The notes under the pieces were generated by a model. The model was not told the origin of the DNA. It saw only the letters and a list, made by a program, of their open reading frames with translations, and did not search any database. From the NCBI GenBank assembly GCA_043228905.1, contig JBHGNT010000016.1, forward strand, positions 15,190,001 through 15,254,000: a stretch of DNA of 64,000 nucleotides. The letters run 5' to 3'. The first letter of the stretch is position 1. Each line of letters starts with the position of its first letter. A program made the translations under genes and the position numbers. This document shows positions 51,954 to 63,183 of the stretch, one piece after another. This DNA is from Azolla caroliniana (lineage: Eukaryota > Polypodiophyta).

Positions 51954-52465
51954 CCACTTTTAATTAGTTTTGTTTTTAATTAGTATGTTAATCCCCTCGT
52001 CTCCCCTACCCCTCTTTTTAATGTTTAACTATGTTTTTAAACTTGTTTTTTATTCTTAATCTTGCACTTAATTATGTTTTAATGTTTTAATCTCTCTCTC
52101 TCTCCCCCTTTTAATTAGTATGTTAATCCCCTTGTCTCCCCTACCCCTCTTTTTAATGTTTAACTATGTTTTTAAACTCGTTTTTTTTTCTTAATCTTGG
52201 ATGTAATTATGTTTTAATCTCTCTCCCCCTCTCTCACCCACTACCCTCCCTTTACCTTGTTTTAGGTTTATGTTTCTAGTTTTATGATTACATTTTTAGT
52301 TTTTCTTCATTTTACTTTTTTACTTTTTTACTTTCTTTTAGGGTTAGTTTTATGTGTTAATCGTTTTCATTAGTGTTTAAGTTTAGCTTTAGCATGTTCA
52401 TCCTCTCCCCTCTCGGTTTTTTAATTCTGTTCTTTACTCTCGTTTTTTTTTTAATCCTAAACTTA
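50798..52465. other. Pyrimidine-rich segment between the copia fragments
   Basis: C/T-rich throughout, with no coding signal. It includes a (CT)n microsatellite at about 51,891-51,946 and a duplication of about 141 bp (about 51,960-52,080 and 52,105-52,220; key words AGTATGTTAATCCCC and TTTAACTATGTTTTTAAAC). It ends just before the second copy of R. Confidence 0.7.
51891..51946. repeat. (CT)n microsatellite
   Basis: Nearly uninterrupted CT dinucleotide run of about 56 bp. Confidence 0.95.
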
Positions 52466-52636
52466 ATCTCCTATCCCCACTCCCGCCTTCCTCCTCTACA
52501 CCAAGCACTTTCACGATTCGGGTGCGCTCCAATTGACCTTGGTGTTCCTCCTCTTTGACATCTTCTGCAACCTCTACCCGCTGATGACCCCCCATTTCGC
52601 ACTCCTTGTTCCGACTGCAAGGTCTATAACCATAGT
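52466..52636 (+). repeat. 170-bp segment R, second copy
   Basis: Near-copy of 50,628-50,797. It runs directly into copia sequence at CCATAGTTGCC, sharing only CATA with the copia side. Confidence 0.9.
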
Positions 52637-53902
52637 TGCCAGTATGGATCTAGAGATTGAACAGTTGGATGTCAAAACAACATTCTTGCATGGGGAGTTA
52701 GACAAAAAGATCTACATGCAACAGCCTGAAGGCTTTGCAGTGAAAGGAAAAGAGAACTTGGTGTGTCGATTGAAGAAAAGCTTACATATGGTCTAAAACA
52801 AGCTCCACACCAATGGTACGAGAAGTTCGAATCCTTCATGCTGGAACATGGGTTCCACAAAACACAAGTCGATCACGGTGTGTTCGTCAAAAGGTACAAT
52901 GAAGGCGACTTCTTCATTCTGTTACTATATGTTGATGACATGTTTTTAGTCATACAAGATACAAAGAAGATTGTTAGCTTGAAGAAAGCATTGAGCAAGT
53001 CGTTTTCAATGAAAGACCTTGGACCGGCCAAACAGATCTTGGGGATGCACATAGTTCGAGATAGAACTAAGAACGTGCTATGGTTGTCACAAAATAAGTA
53101 TGTGATAAAAATCTTGGAAAGATTTGACATGTCGAAAGCTTATCAGTTCTGCATTGCCGACAAACTGCAAGTTCAATGCCAAGGAATGCCCAAAAGGGGA
53201 GAAGGACAAGGTCGAGATGAGGAAAGTGCCATACGCCTCAGCCGTCGGCAGTTTAATGTATGTTATGGTCTGTACGAGACCAGACATAACATTTGTTGTG
53301 CGAGGGAGCGGCAAGCCAATACATCAGTAATCTAGGGACAAACATTGGGTAATAGTGAAATGGATACTCGGGTACTTGAAAGGTACCGCAAGGGTATGCC
53401 TAAGGTATGGTTTCGGAAAACCTATGGTCGAAGTTTTTACCAACTCAGACATATCAGGGGATGTAGACTCAAATCGATCCACATCAGGCTACGTGATGAC
53501 CTATGCAGGGGGAGCGGTGTCATGGCAATCGAGACTGGAGAAGGTGGTGGCTTTGCTTTGTCAACCGCAAAGTCAAAGTATATGGTTGTAGTAGGGGCTG
53601 GTAAAGAGCATATTTGGATAAAGAACTTTCTTAGTGAACTAGGTAGGAAGCAAGAAAGATTATTACTCCATTGTGACAATCACAGTGCCATAGATCTAGT
53701 CAAGAATGTTGTGCATCACTTTCGGACCAAGCACATACAGAGAAGGTATCACTAGTTGCAAGAGAATGTGGACAAGGAACAATTCATCCTCATGAAGTTT
53801 CATACTGATGATAATGGATCCGACATGCTCACAAAAAACCTATCTATGGACAAACTCAGAGTCTATCAACAAAAGGCTAGAATGACTGACTCCTCTCCAT
53901 AG
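52632..53902 (+). pseudogene. Copia-type RT/RNase H fragment 2, to the element's 3' end
   Basis: Begins at the copia position equal to 49,609 of fragment 1 and repeats that segment, then continues to the true end. RT: LDVKTTFLHGELDKKIYM, QAPHQWYEKF, LLLYVDDMFLVIQD (intact YVDD) and MKDLGPAKQILGMHI. RNase H: STSGYVMTYAGGAVSWQSR, LHCDNHSAIDLVKN and FRTKHIQRRYH, then DNGSDMLTKNL. There are at least four frame changes. The purine tract GTGAAGGGGGAG (53,906-53,917) ends the internal region. Confidence 0.85.
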
Positions 53903-53917
53903 GAGTGAAGGGGGAGT

Positions 53918-55065
53918 TAGGAATATATGCCTCCTATGAGAGCAGTCGACAATCGAAGCTATCAGAGAAGTTGGTAGTCAAATCGACAAGCTTAACACAG
54001 AATGGTCGAATGGATTGACCAATGAGCTGACAGGGGATCCATTGGTCGGGAGAAAATGGAGATTCGACTAACAATCGGCAACGGTTTGGTTTGAACCGAA
54101 CCGAACCGCGAAACCACGGTTTATTTTTATAAAAAAAAAATTTAAAATTTGAAAAAAATTCTAAAAAATTTTTAAAATTGTTTTTAAACAATCTTTTCAT
54201 TTTTACTCTTATTCTCACATTTTAGGAACATCTTAAAAATTTTAAAAATTCTAAATAATGAAATATTATAAATTTAAAAATAAAATAAAATAAATTTGAC
54301 TTATGTTGAAAACCGAAACCGAACCACGAAACCGCGGTTTTTACGGTTTAAAGGTTTAATGTTTTGAAAAATGTTTAACGGTTCGGTTTAAAGGTTTCGC
54401 GGTTCGGTTCAGGTTTCAACATTTTTAAATGGTTTGGTTCCAAACCAGTTCGGTTTGGACCCTCTCAAACCGAACCAAACCGTTGCCGATTGTTCGATTC
54501 GGCTCAATCGACTGAACTGGATGGATGATCCAAATCAAAGATAGGGCCGACTGGATAGTCGACATGAGAGTGGACTAGTCATGCCCATTCGATAGTCGAC
54601 AGAGGAGTCAATTAGTTGGTTGACTTAACTCAGATTATTATTAGTGTTATTAATAGTAATAAAAGCTATATTTGTAAATAACCCATACTTTTTATTAGTA
54701 TAAATACACTTAGGGAAAACATAATGATGTAGTGTAGTGTCCAAAACATAACTTAGCATTTTTGTACTGAGTGTAACAGAGATTAAGTCAGAGAGAGGCG
54801 AGAGCGCGCAAAAGAGAGAGGCAACACAGTTCAATGGACTTGCCTTAAACCCTAGGGGGTATTCTCTAAGTCCTAGAGATTTGTAATATTCTTTTCTCCC
54901 TGTACTCCTATTGATATAGTGGAATATCTGTTCCTGTGGTTTTTCCCCTATTTAGGGTTTCCACCTAAAACTATGTAGTGTGTATTTTGTTGGGTTTTTT
55001 TTTGTTTCACCGTGGGAATATTTCAGCACATCTTTCTTGTTTACTTAAGGTTCTATTTCCACACA
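53918..55065 (+). repeat. Copia 3' LTR, right end approximate
   Basis: Starts TTAGGAATATATGCC directly after the purine tract; the expected TG is missing. It has a TATAAATACAC box near 54,699 and ends near TTTCCACACA at about 55,065; that end is inferred. A 425-bp inverted-repeat element sits inside it. Confidence 0.6.
54070..54494. mobile_element. MITE-like inverted-repeat element in the copia LTR
   Basis: AACAATCGGCAACGGTTTGG at the left is mirrored by CCAAACCGTTGCCGATTGTT at the right. The inside is rich in further AACCGAACC / GGTTCGGTT inverted words, so nearly the whole unit can fold. GATTCGACT (54,061-54,069) and GATTCGGCT (54,496-54,504) may be a 9-bp target duplication with one mismatch, though one base intervenes at right. 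No coding capacity. Confidence 0.65.
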
Positions 55066-55836
55066 TAATCTATGAAGGGTTGGAAACCGAACATACAATA
55101 GTAAAAGTTTATGCTCAACTAGGTATGTAACATAGGTTTTGGTAGGATACGAAAGTCACAGCATTGACAACACATTCCATTGTTGAAAGGTAATTAATTC
55201 GAGATTGATCAACCTAACCTTGTTGGTTCTCATTCGTTGTTGTTCTATGCTTTTACGCGTTTCATAAGTACCTTGAGGGAGTACTCCAATGATTTCCGAC
55301 GTGGCCAATTGGTTTCATAACATATTGTGAATCATCTATACTTTAATTAATCCATCCATGTGATCACTCATTGTAACAAGGGCATGGATATGGAACCATG
55401 CCCAAAACCAATATTCAAACATTTCTCATATACGTGGGTTACCATGTATGTATGAGCGTGGATTCTCCTAAAACTTTCACTCTTGTTAACTTCTTCGGTT
55501 TAGTATTACTATCAAGTTTCAACTAAATATAAATAAATAACAAAAGTTGCACTTCCACAAAATAAATAACATTCACGTTTGACATACTATAAAACAAATT
55601 ATGAAAAAAAATCTCAAGTTATTGCCACACTCCTTAACAACCTTACTCTTTATGAAAAGTTACCATACTTACTGATGGAGAGATATAGAAACAGACAGAG
55701 AAGAGAAGAGGAAGAGAAGAGGAAGAGAAAGTAATACTTTAATATACTATTAGGAAAACAATACCGTCTTCTTAGACTCGAAAAGTTACAACCCCAAACA
55801 ACTACCTTAATCTAAATGACATTAATTCATAATAGT
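55066..55836. other. AT-rich region without a gene
   Basis: No coding or mobile-element structure seen apart from a purine-rich GAGAAGAGGAAGAGAAGAGG run near 55,697. Confidence 0.5.
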
Positions 55837-56299
55837 TGTTGAGATATCAAACTCAACTAGGTTTAGCTATTTAGTCAACCATGTAATGTAGTAGTTACAT
55901 AATTAGAATTTAATTAGAAGTGTTGACCTTAAAGCCTTAAATAGGATTTTGCATAGTGGGATGTATTCTAGATCCTCCACTACCAAGTTCATTGAATATA
56001 GGACTTACATCTTTGTACCTATATTCTCCTCACACATGTGCAACCTTGCACATGAGATGTATATATACGACATTGTGGGTATCGTTGTATTTTGATGCTT
56101 ATTAATATAGAGAAAGGTCTTTCACTACCCTCTTGTTAATCATCCCCCATTTATCTTATTGTTCATATTAAGTGTATCTTCCTGTCACACACATACACAC
56201 ACATATCACATAAACTTCCGTTGCTTAACGACATACGTGATTAACTACTCACATAATTAGTCACTAATTAACCCTTAGTTAATTACCTAATTATTAACA
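55837..56299 (+). repeat. Isolated LTR (463 bp) with adjacent primer-site-like sequence
   Basis: TGTTGAGATATC...TTATTAACA ends like an LTR, with a TATATATACG box near 56,060. It is followed at once by TGGTACCAAAAAC (56,300-56,312), which resembles a degraded initiator-tRNA-Met primer site. No internal region or second LTR is recognisable, so it is the 5' end of a mostly deleted element. Confidence 0.55.
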
Positions 56300-56312
56300 T
56301 GGTACCAAAAAC

Positions 56313-57431
56313 ACTGGGACATTAGAAACAAGTAATATGTCACATTCTAAGAACTATCCATCAAAAAATGACACAAAAATTAGGGTGATTCACAAAAAGG
56401 CGTGCCACATGCGTAAAGGATTTTAAAAAATGACCCAAAAATATATTGATTTCTAGCATGCATGAAAATCTAGGTGTTCAAAAAAATGCCTAAATAATGA
56501 ACATGCCAAACTTACAAATGAATGTCCAAAATGACTAACACCAATATTTATAGAAATTCATGAATCCAAATCTTGACATACAATACAATATTTACAGTTA
56601 ACGTATCAAGACAATCGTTATCCAAGTTTATGCCAATATCTTCTCTCAAGATTCGAACTCCTGACACAACCATGTTATAATCTAGTATCATGGGTTAACC
56701 AATATATCTAGTACACAATTATGTATATAATTGGTCCTTATTGTTTTGCTAGTATCATGTGCATAGTTGCTCCCTTGTAGTATTTACACTTGGCACATGC
56801 ATGCATACCTACATGCTCTATTGTAGATTCAGATGCGTGCAACAAGTATGCATGCCATGTAGTATAAATAGAGGACTTCACCTTGAAGGAATTCAAGGTG
56901 AACAACACTAGTTATGGAGTCTTTCTGTTAATACTACTCATCCATTTGTCTATCTTCTTTCTTGTCTCTTGAGCTTATGATCTATTCGTGACATCTTCAT
57001 ACCCATTAGAAGAACTAGTATGAGGTCTGATCCGCATCATCAATGGCAACTTAGTCTAATGCATTGTCTTCATCCAATTGCAATCCAACCTCATCGAGGT
57101 TATGAGTCATGCTTCTTGTTTGTCTTTGTGTTGTGTCTGAAGCAACATTCAAGTTCCTCTTTTAGTATCTTCATTGTGGTTTGTCGCAAATAAATTGTTT
57201 TGGTCAAAGATAAGTCATACACTAGTATATAAACATTATCCAATGTAAGATTAGATGTGCTTGATGCATCCTTTCTTCTTCACTTTTTGGTTATGATATA
57301 TAATTATGCACTTTCTAGTTACGATATTTGATTATGTGAGAGAAACCTTCTACCAAAATCATTAGAATCTAAAAAATGTCGTAAAGATGTTTTTTCGTTT
57401 TTCATAGATTCTCATAGTAAGCCTTTGATGT
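56313..57431. other. AT-rich region, possible second LTR-like promoter
   Basis: No protein signal. GTATAAATAGAGG near 56,861 is followed by a short inverted repeat (CACCTTGAAGGAATTCAAGGTG, split as CACCTTGAA / TTCAAGGTG). A tRNA-like stretch lies on the - strand near 56,649-56,660. Confidence 0.45.
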
Positions 57432-58072
57432 TGAAAAGAGAGATGATGATAGAAAAGAGAGAGAAGGAAGATATAGAAACCCAAATCTACAAAGATATAT
57501 TAATAAGGAGTGATGATCATAGAAACAAGAGAAAGAAGATACATAAACTCAAGCCTACAAGGATGAATTGATCACTAGAAAAAACGCACTACATGAATAA
57601 GCAAGAAAAACCCCACAAGAAAAAGGCTCCTTTTCACCACCTCACTCTTCTTGCTTTATATGAAGTTCTCCTCTAGTAGATAAGTTTCGCTTGCTTTCTT
57701 TTCCACGCTTTTTTTAGAGCTTTTCCATCTCCTATTCTTAGCTATGACACAACGATCTTCTAATCGTCATATCTCCCTCATCCATGCTCCAAATTTAGAG
57801 TTTTAAAAAGATACGGATAACTCTCGTCATAAGCTTTCTAACCCATATTTACACGTGATATTTGGGTGTCAAACGAGAGAGTTATGAGCATTTGTTTCTG
57901 ACTACGTTTTGGTGGTCTGCTTTTTCTCTTTTTAACTTTTCTCCATCTTTATTGCTTTTATTTGGACTTATCCACGAGATGTTAGTTCATGTCCTTGTCC
58001 TCCAAATGTGAATCCTCCATACCTTATATTCTTTTAGTGTCCAATGGCTTGAATTCTAAAAACAGTTTCACA
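57432..58072 (-). repeat. T2 3' LTR (641 bp)
   Basis: Differs from the T2 5' LTR at only one site I can see (CCAAATTTAG here, CCACATTTAG there). Confidence 0.95.
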
Positions 58073-58330
58073 TTTAGCCCTCCCCCTTGCTTCTTGGTGA
58101 ACCATTTATGGTGAACCCTAAGCTACTAATAAAACTAAAGGTTCTCCTTCGCCTTATTCATGGCTATAGACAAAGAAGGAGAAAATAAATAGAAAAGAAA
58201 CAAACTATGTGAGTAAAACCCCCGCTAGTCGATAGGAAAAACCTCACACTTCTAAACACACACACATACACATTGACAATTGCCATCACCATCTTTCTCC
58301 TTGTCAACACAAAGAAAGAGGTTACAACAA

Positions 58331-60004
58331 TTAGTATATCTTCATCAACTTTCCAAACAGAAGTAGGTCTATGTGATACATAACTCTTGATAGAAGTAAG
58401 CATGTTAACATATGAATAAATCTTTCGAGCGAGCGAACCTTTTGTACAAATACCTTCAAAACTTCGAGACTTGTCAGAATTGTCATATTTTGAATTATGT
58501 CAATCTTTGCTTCATCAACATGACTTTCTTCTTGGCACACCACATTCTCCACATTACCTTGTTTTTTATGTATGACCATTTCATCTAGAATCTCATCTCG
58601 AAAAGGAAGCAAAAATAAATCTCGTTTGGTTGAATCATTCAAGGATTGGAAGTTGACGTCTTTCTCCTTTGGAACAACCACAATAAGTGAGACAAACTTC
58701 AAATTCTCCAACTTGATGTGGTGCTTGATGCCTTCTACTCTTATCTGTGAATACTCATTTATGAATAACTTTGTAAACTTAAAAAAGAGAGAAATAAACC
58801 TTAGATCCTCTTCTCCTTGGACATCGTTTGAAATCATCTTCTTTTTCCCCTTTAGGGTGATAATACTTTTCTCTTCAATGACTTCTTCTTCCTCCTTAGA
58901 CACCATGTGGAATGATTTGTTTTCCCTATCCCACGAATATTCATCAATTGTTATGCTTTCCTCTTCTTGCTTGCCATTGTCGATAGATGATTCCTTCTCC
59001 TTTATACATTTGATTAGTTGTGGTGGATCCTTTGATGGTGATAAGTTAATGATACTCCAATCATGCATTACAAGTAAATCTCTTGGCTCTTGGTCAAATT
59101 GTTGTTGAAGAGTTGATGCCCACATAACTTTGTTGCTACTCAATGCAAATCCAAAACATAAATCATGCACGAACACCTTCATACACTGCAACTTGGCACT
59201 TACCAATGCTTCCTTACACGCATTGATCTCCAAAAGCCAATCTCCAGCTATCACTTCTAGGTTACCTTCTTCATCTTGCAACTTCGTTGTGGGTACTTCA
59301 CCATCAACAACCTCTTTTGTCATATCTTCCATTTCATCTTGCACATATTCATCATCAACCACCATATCACTTGTTGTATCAATAATGTCCTCAACATGAT
59401 GTACATTGGCATCACCATCCATAACATCGCTTCTCATAACTATCTCCTTAGATTCGTCTTTCACATCATCATTCTTTATATCATGGTTGTCCTCATGAAC
59501 TAGATGGGGGGACTCCACATTCATCACCTCTTCTTCATTGTCTCTGGAATCACCTTCATAGACATCATTATAACTCCAAAAATTAGAATAATGATATGAG
59601 GGAACCTGTTGAATCGGACATTGCAAGTAGGCTGGTTGTTGGCTCATGACCGATCCACAATTATTATAGCTTGGATTTATGGTATATGACGCCGATAATC
59701 CATATGCTTCACCGAATAACAACTTCTTCAATTGTTGATCATAACTTTGACATACTCGAAGCAAATCATGGAAAGACCTTGGGTACTTCATATGCACTTC
59801 ATATTGAAAATATGGATCTAGCCCTGCTTTGAATCTTTCCATCTTGAAGTATACATCTTCAACGCCTCCAACAAGTCCAATCCAAGTGGACCATATATCC
59901 AAAAACGTCTTCTCATACTCGAGGTAGCACATTGGTGAAACCATACGCAATTGGAAAAGTTCTCTTCGTAGATCTGTCGCATCGCGAACTCCATATCGTG
60001 CCAT
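58331..60004 (-). CDS. gag: T2 gag-like protein (557 aa)
   Basis: Intact frame from ATG 60,004, 96 bp after the 5' LTR. Residues 1-380 match T1 almost residue for residue, including the capsid-like N-terminal 100 residues. Then a block of about 50 residues is unrelated or rearranged (LKGKKKMISNDVQGEEDLRF and on), after which ENLKFVSLIVVVPKEKD rejoins T1 to the end. No zinc knuckle, no pol. Confidence 0.75.
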   Translation of the reverse strand: MARYGVRDATDLRRELFQLRMVSPMCYLEYEKTFLDIWSTWIGLVGGVEDVYFKMERFKAGLDPYFQYEVHMKYPRSFHDLLRVCQSYDQQLKKLLFGEAYGLSASYTINPSYNNCGSVMSQQPAYLQCPIQQVPSYHYSNFWSYNDVYEGDSRDNEEEVMNVESPHLVHEDNHDIKNDDVKDESKEIVMRSDVMDGDANVHHVEDIIDTTSDMVVDDEYVQDEMEDMTKEVVDGEVPTTKLQDEEGNLEVIAGDWLLEINACKEALVSAKLQCMKVFVHDLCFGFALSSNKVMWASTLQQQFDQEPRDLLVMHDWSIINLSPSKDPPQLIKCIKEKESSIDNGKQEEESITIDEYSWDRENKSFHMVSKEEEEVIEEKSIITLKGKKKMISNDVQGEEDLRFISLFFKFTKLFINEYSQIRVEGIKHHIKLENLKFVSLIVVVPKEKDVNFQSLNDSTKRDLFLLPFRDEILDEMVIHKKQGNVENVVCQEESHVDEAKIDIIQNMTILTSLEVLKVFVQKVRSLERFIHMLTCLLLSRVMYHIDLLLFGKLMKIY

Positions 60005-60100
60005 TAGTTTGATGATGAATCGGTAGATCCAACCATCAATTAGTGGACAACCGTTCCTCCCGTTATACAGAAAGGATCGACCCTCCCTGGAGCGCCAAAA

Positions 60101-60741
60101 TGAAAAGAGAGATGATGATAGAAAAGAGAGAGAAGGAAGATATAGAAACCCAAATCTACAAAGATATATTAATAAGGAGTGATGATCATAGAAACAAGAG
60201 AAAGAAGATACATAAACTCAAGCCTACAAGGATGAATTGATCACTAGAAAAAACGCACTACATGAATAAGCAAGAAAAACCCCACAAGAAAAAGGCTCCT
60301 TTTCACCACCTCACTCTTCTTGCTTTATATGAAGTTCTCCTCTAGTAGATAAGTTTCGCTTGCTTTCTTTTCCACGCTTTTTTTAGAGCTTTTCCATCTC
60401 CTATTCTTAGCTATGACACAACGATCTTCTAATCGTCATATCTCCCTCATCCATGCTCCACATTTAGAGTTTTAAAAAGATACGGATAACTCTCGTCATA
60501 AGCTTTCTAACCCATATTTACACGTGATATTTGGGTGTCAAACGAGAGAGTTATGAGCATTTGTTTCTGACTACGTTTTGGTGGTCTGCTTTTTCTCTTT
60601 TTAACTTTTCTCCATCTTTATTGCTTTTATTTGGACTTATCCACGAGATGTTAGTTCATGTCCTTGTCCTCCAAATGTGAATCCTCCATACCTTATATTC
60701 TTTTAGTGTCCAATGGCTTGAATTCTAAAAACAGTTTCACA
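60101..60741 (-). repeat. T2 5' LTR (641 bp)
   Basis: TGTGAAACTG start and TTTTCA end on the - strand, next to the primer-like site at 60,089-60,097. Confidence 0.95.
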
Positions 60742-60759
60742 GATGTCAAACTGAAATCA

Positions 60760-62110
60760 GATTCATTCCATCTAGATCTAATGCACTATGTCAAATTTTA
60801 CTCTATACATCTAGAATTGGATGTAGTACATCAGATTCCTGTTGTAAGTCTTAGAATTGTTTTTTTAAATTCCATTAAAAAAATACTCTTGCATTTTCAA
60901 CTGAGACATAATGCATTGCATCGAATTCTCGCTATATAGACTAAAATATGATACACTACATTGGATTTCAATTAAAAATCCACTTTCAAAATATCTTTAA
61001 AAAATGGTAAAAATTTAAAAATGGATTTTCAATAGAAACCTGATGCATTGCATTGGATTTGAGTTGAAAGTCCACTTTTTCTTATTTGTTCCGAATTTTC
61101 TTATTTTTTGATTTTTTTTGTATTTGTGTTTAATTGTTTTATTTTTCCCATAAATAAATAAATAAAGATTCAAAGAAATGGATTTTCAACAGAAAACCGA
61201 TGCACTACATCAGATTCTGGTTGAAAGTCCACTTTTTCTTATTTGTTTCCAAATTTTCTTATTTTTCCAATAAATAAATAAATAAAAATTGAAAAAATGG
61301 CTTTAAATAGAAATCCAATGCATTGCATCAGATTTCGGTTGAAAGGCCACTTTTTCTTATTTATTTCCAAATTTTCTTATTTTTTGAATTTTTTTTGTAT
61401 TTTGTTTGAAGTTTTTTTTCCCATAAATAAATAAATAAATAAAAATTGAAAAAATCGGTTGAAAATCCATTTTTTCTTATTTTTTTGATATTTTCTTATT
61501 TGTTCATATTTTCCATAAAACAATGTTAAAAATAAAAAAGTCATGGATTTTGGCCATTTAAAATGATGTATTTTCAATGGGCTTTTCGATGGAAATCCGA
61601 TGTAGTGCATCGGATTTCCGTTGAAAGTCCAAGATTTTTCTTTTATTTTTTTCATTTATCATGGATTTTCAATTGAAATCTGATGCAGTGCATTAGATTT
61701 CCATTGAAAATGCAATATTGTTTTTATTATTTTATTGTTTTATGAAAAACCTAAAAGAAATTTGGATTTTCAATTGAAATCTAATGCAGTGCATCCGATT
61801 TCAATTGGAAATCCATTTTTTCAAATAATTTTATTTATTTGTCGAAAAAATGAGAAAAAGGATTGTCTGCTAAAATTTGATGCACTGTATCGATGTCTAC
61901 CTGTATAGACTACAATCTGATGTAGTGCATCGGATTTTAGTTGAAAAGCCATTTATTATTATTTTTTATATGGAAAACAAAATATAAATAGATAAACGTA
62001 CATTGAAAAAAGAAAAAAGAAAAAAGGCGTTTTGACTTTAACCCAATGCATTGCATTGGATTCTAGGTGTATAGACTAAAATACAATGTAGTGCATCATA
62101 TTTGAGTTGA
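60760..62110. repeat. About 14 degenerate GATGCANTGCATC palindromes in AT-rich DNA
   Basis: Copies near 60,780, 60,823, 60,908, 60,950, 61,044, 61,199, 61,316, 61,599, 61,682, 61,782, 61,881, 61,920, 62,045 and 62,087. The best form is AATCCGATGTAGTGCATCGGATT. Between them lie repeated AAGTCCACTTTTTCTTATTT and AAATAAATAAAT words, giving units of 40-280 bp. No coding frame. Confidence 0.8.
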
Positions 62111-63183
62111 AAATCTGTTTTTTATTTTTTTATGGAAAAAATTTAAAAAGCTACAGAACTAAAAAAAATCCAAGATTTTTTATTTTTTCAAATTTTCAAT
62201 GGGTTTTAGATTTGTTTTCTAACACAGATATATAAAACTTGTCAAATCAATTTAGTGTAACGTTATAGTCTATTCTTCAATTTGATGTTACATGTGCAAT
62301 TTCATTCTACTGTCATGTACTACTACAACATGTGCCTTAATGATGTCCAAGAACTCTGTTGCATTAGAGAAGAACCCTGAGTAGGTTATTTTCATCAAAA
62401 TGAGGATCCAAGGTATCTGGGATTGTCTTGATCAAGACCAAGATGTTGGGGCAAAGCATATGAATGAAACTGAGATGTTCCAGATGACTTCTAGAGAACC
62501 TATGGAACCTATAGATGAAGAAGTAAGGGACCTTGTTGAATTAGAAGAAGTGTCAGAGTCCAAACATACTAACAATTCAACTTAGCGTACTGACGAAGCC
62601 AATGAGGACAATCTTGATGAAAGAGCTAATCTTGAAGAGACGTCTTTACTAGACTTATTATGCGATTGAATGGATATGGCTTATTTTAAATTTTGAACAA
62701 TCTGAAGTGTTAAATTTTGACATAATATATAAGTTGAGCTTATTCATAATTTCCGTGTAACACTCATTGAAATTAGAGATTAAGTATAATTTGTATGTGT
62801 ACATGTTGTCTAATGTCTCCTTTATCGTTTGGGGTATATGGGACATAAAATTATACTCTATCATTTACTCATATGATTGGAATGTTATTATAGACTAGTT
62901 TATTTATACATTGACGGTGCCATGTATCACGTGTCAATGGAGATTTTCTCTTGACATAGTAGTATCTCTTAATTGCAAGGTTCACAATTTTCTTTAAGAT
63001 ATAGTATATATAAATCTACACACAAAATTAGAAGAAGTCACTTATTCAGTGGGGTATGTGTTTTAGAATATGTACAAGGACTCGTGTTACTATTATACTT
63101 GCATTGATGAATATACCCCTATCTAAGATTTGGACATGTCAAGACAAAGAGAAAGAGAGAGAAAGAGAGGAAAAGAGATACAG
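62111..63183. other. AT-rich region without a convincing gene
   Basis: A 61-residue acidic frame at 62,400-62,585 is too short and isolated to call. Purine-rich GAGAAAGAGAGAGAAAGAG near 63,149. Nothing else is recognised. Confidence 0.5.

Larger units (their letters stand above)
57432..60741 (-). mobile_element. T2: second gag-only LTR retrotransposon, 3,310 bp
   Basis: Same family as T1, opposite strand. LTRs are 641 bp (60,741-60,101 and 58,072-57,432). The target duplication GATGT is at 57,427-57,431 and 60,742-60,746. Primer-like TGGCGCTCC lies next to the 5' LTR and a GCAAGGGGGAGGG tract before the 3' LTR. Its LTR start (about 160 bp) differs greatly from T1's, while the rest of the LTR and most of gag are nearly identical. 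Confidence 0.95.

Noticed and set aside
62400-62585. 61-residue acidic open frame
   Set aside because: Short, isolated, no family and no supporting signals in AT-rich DNA.
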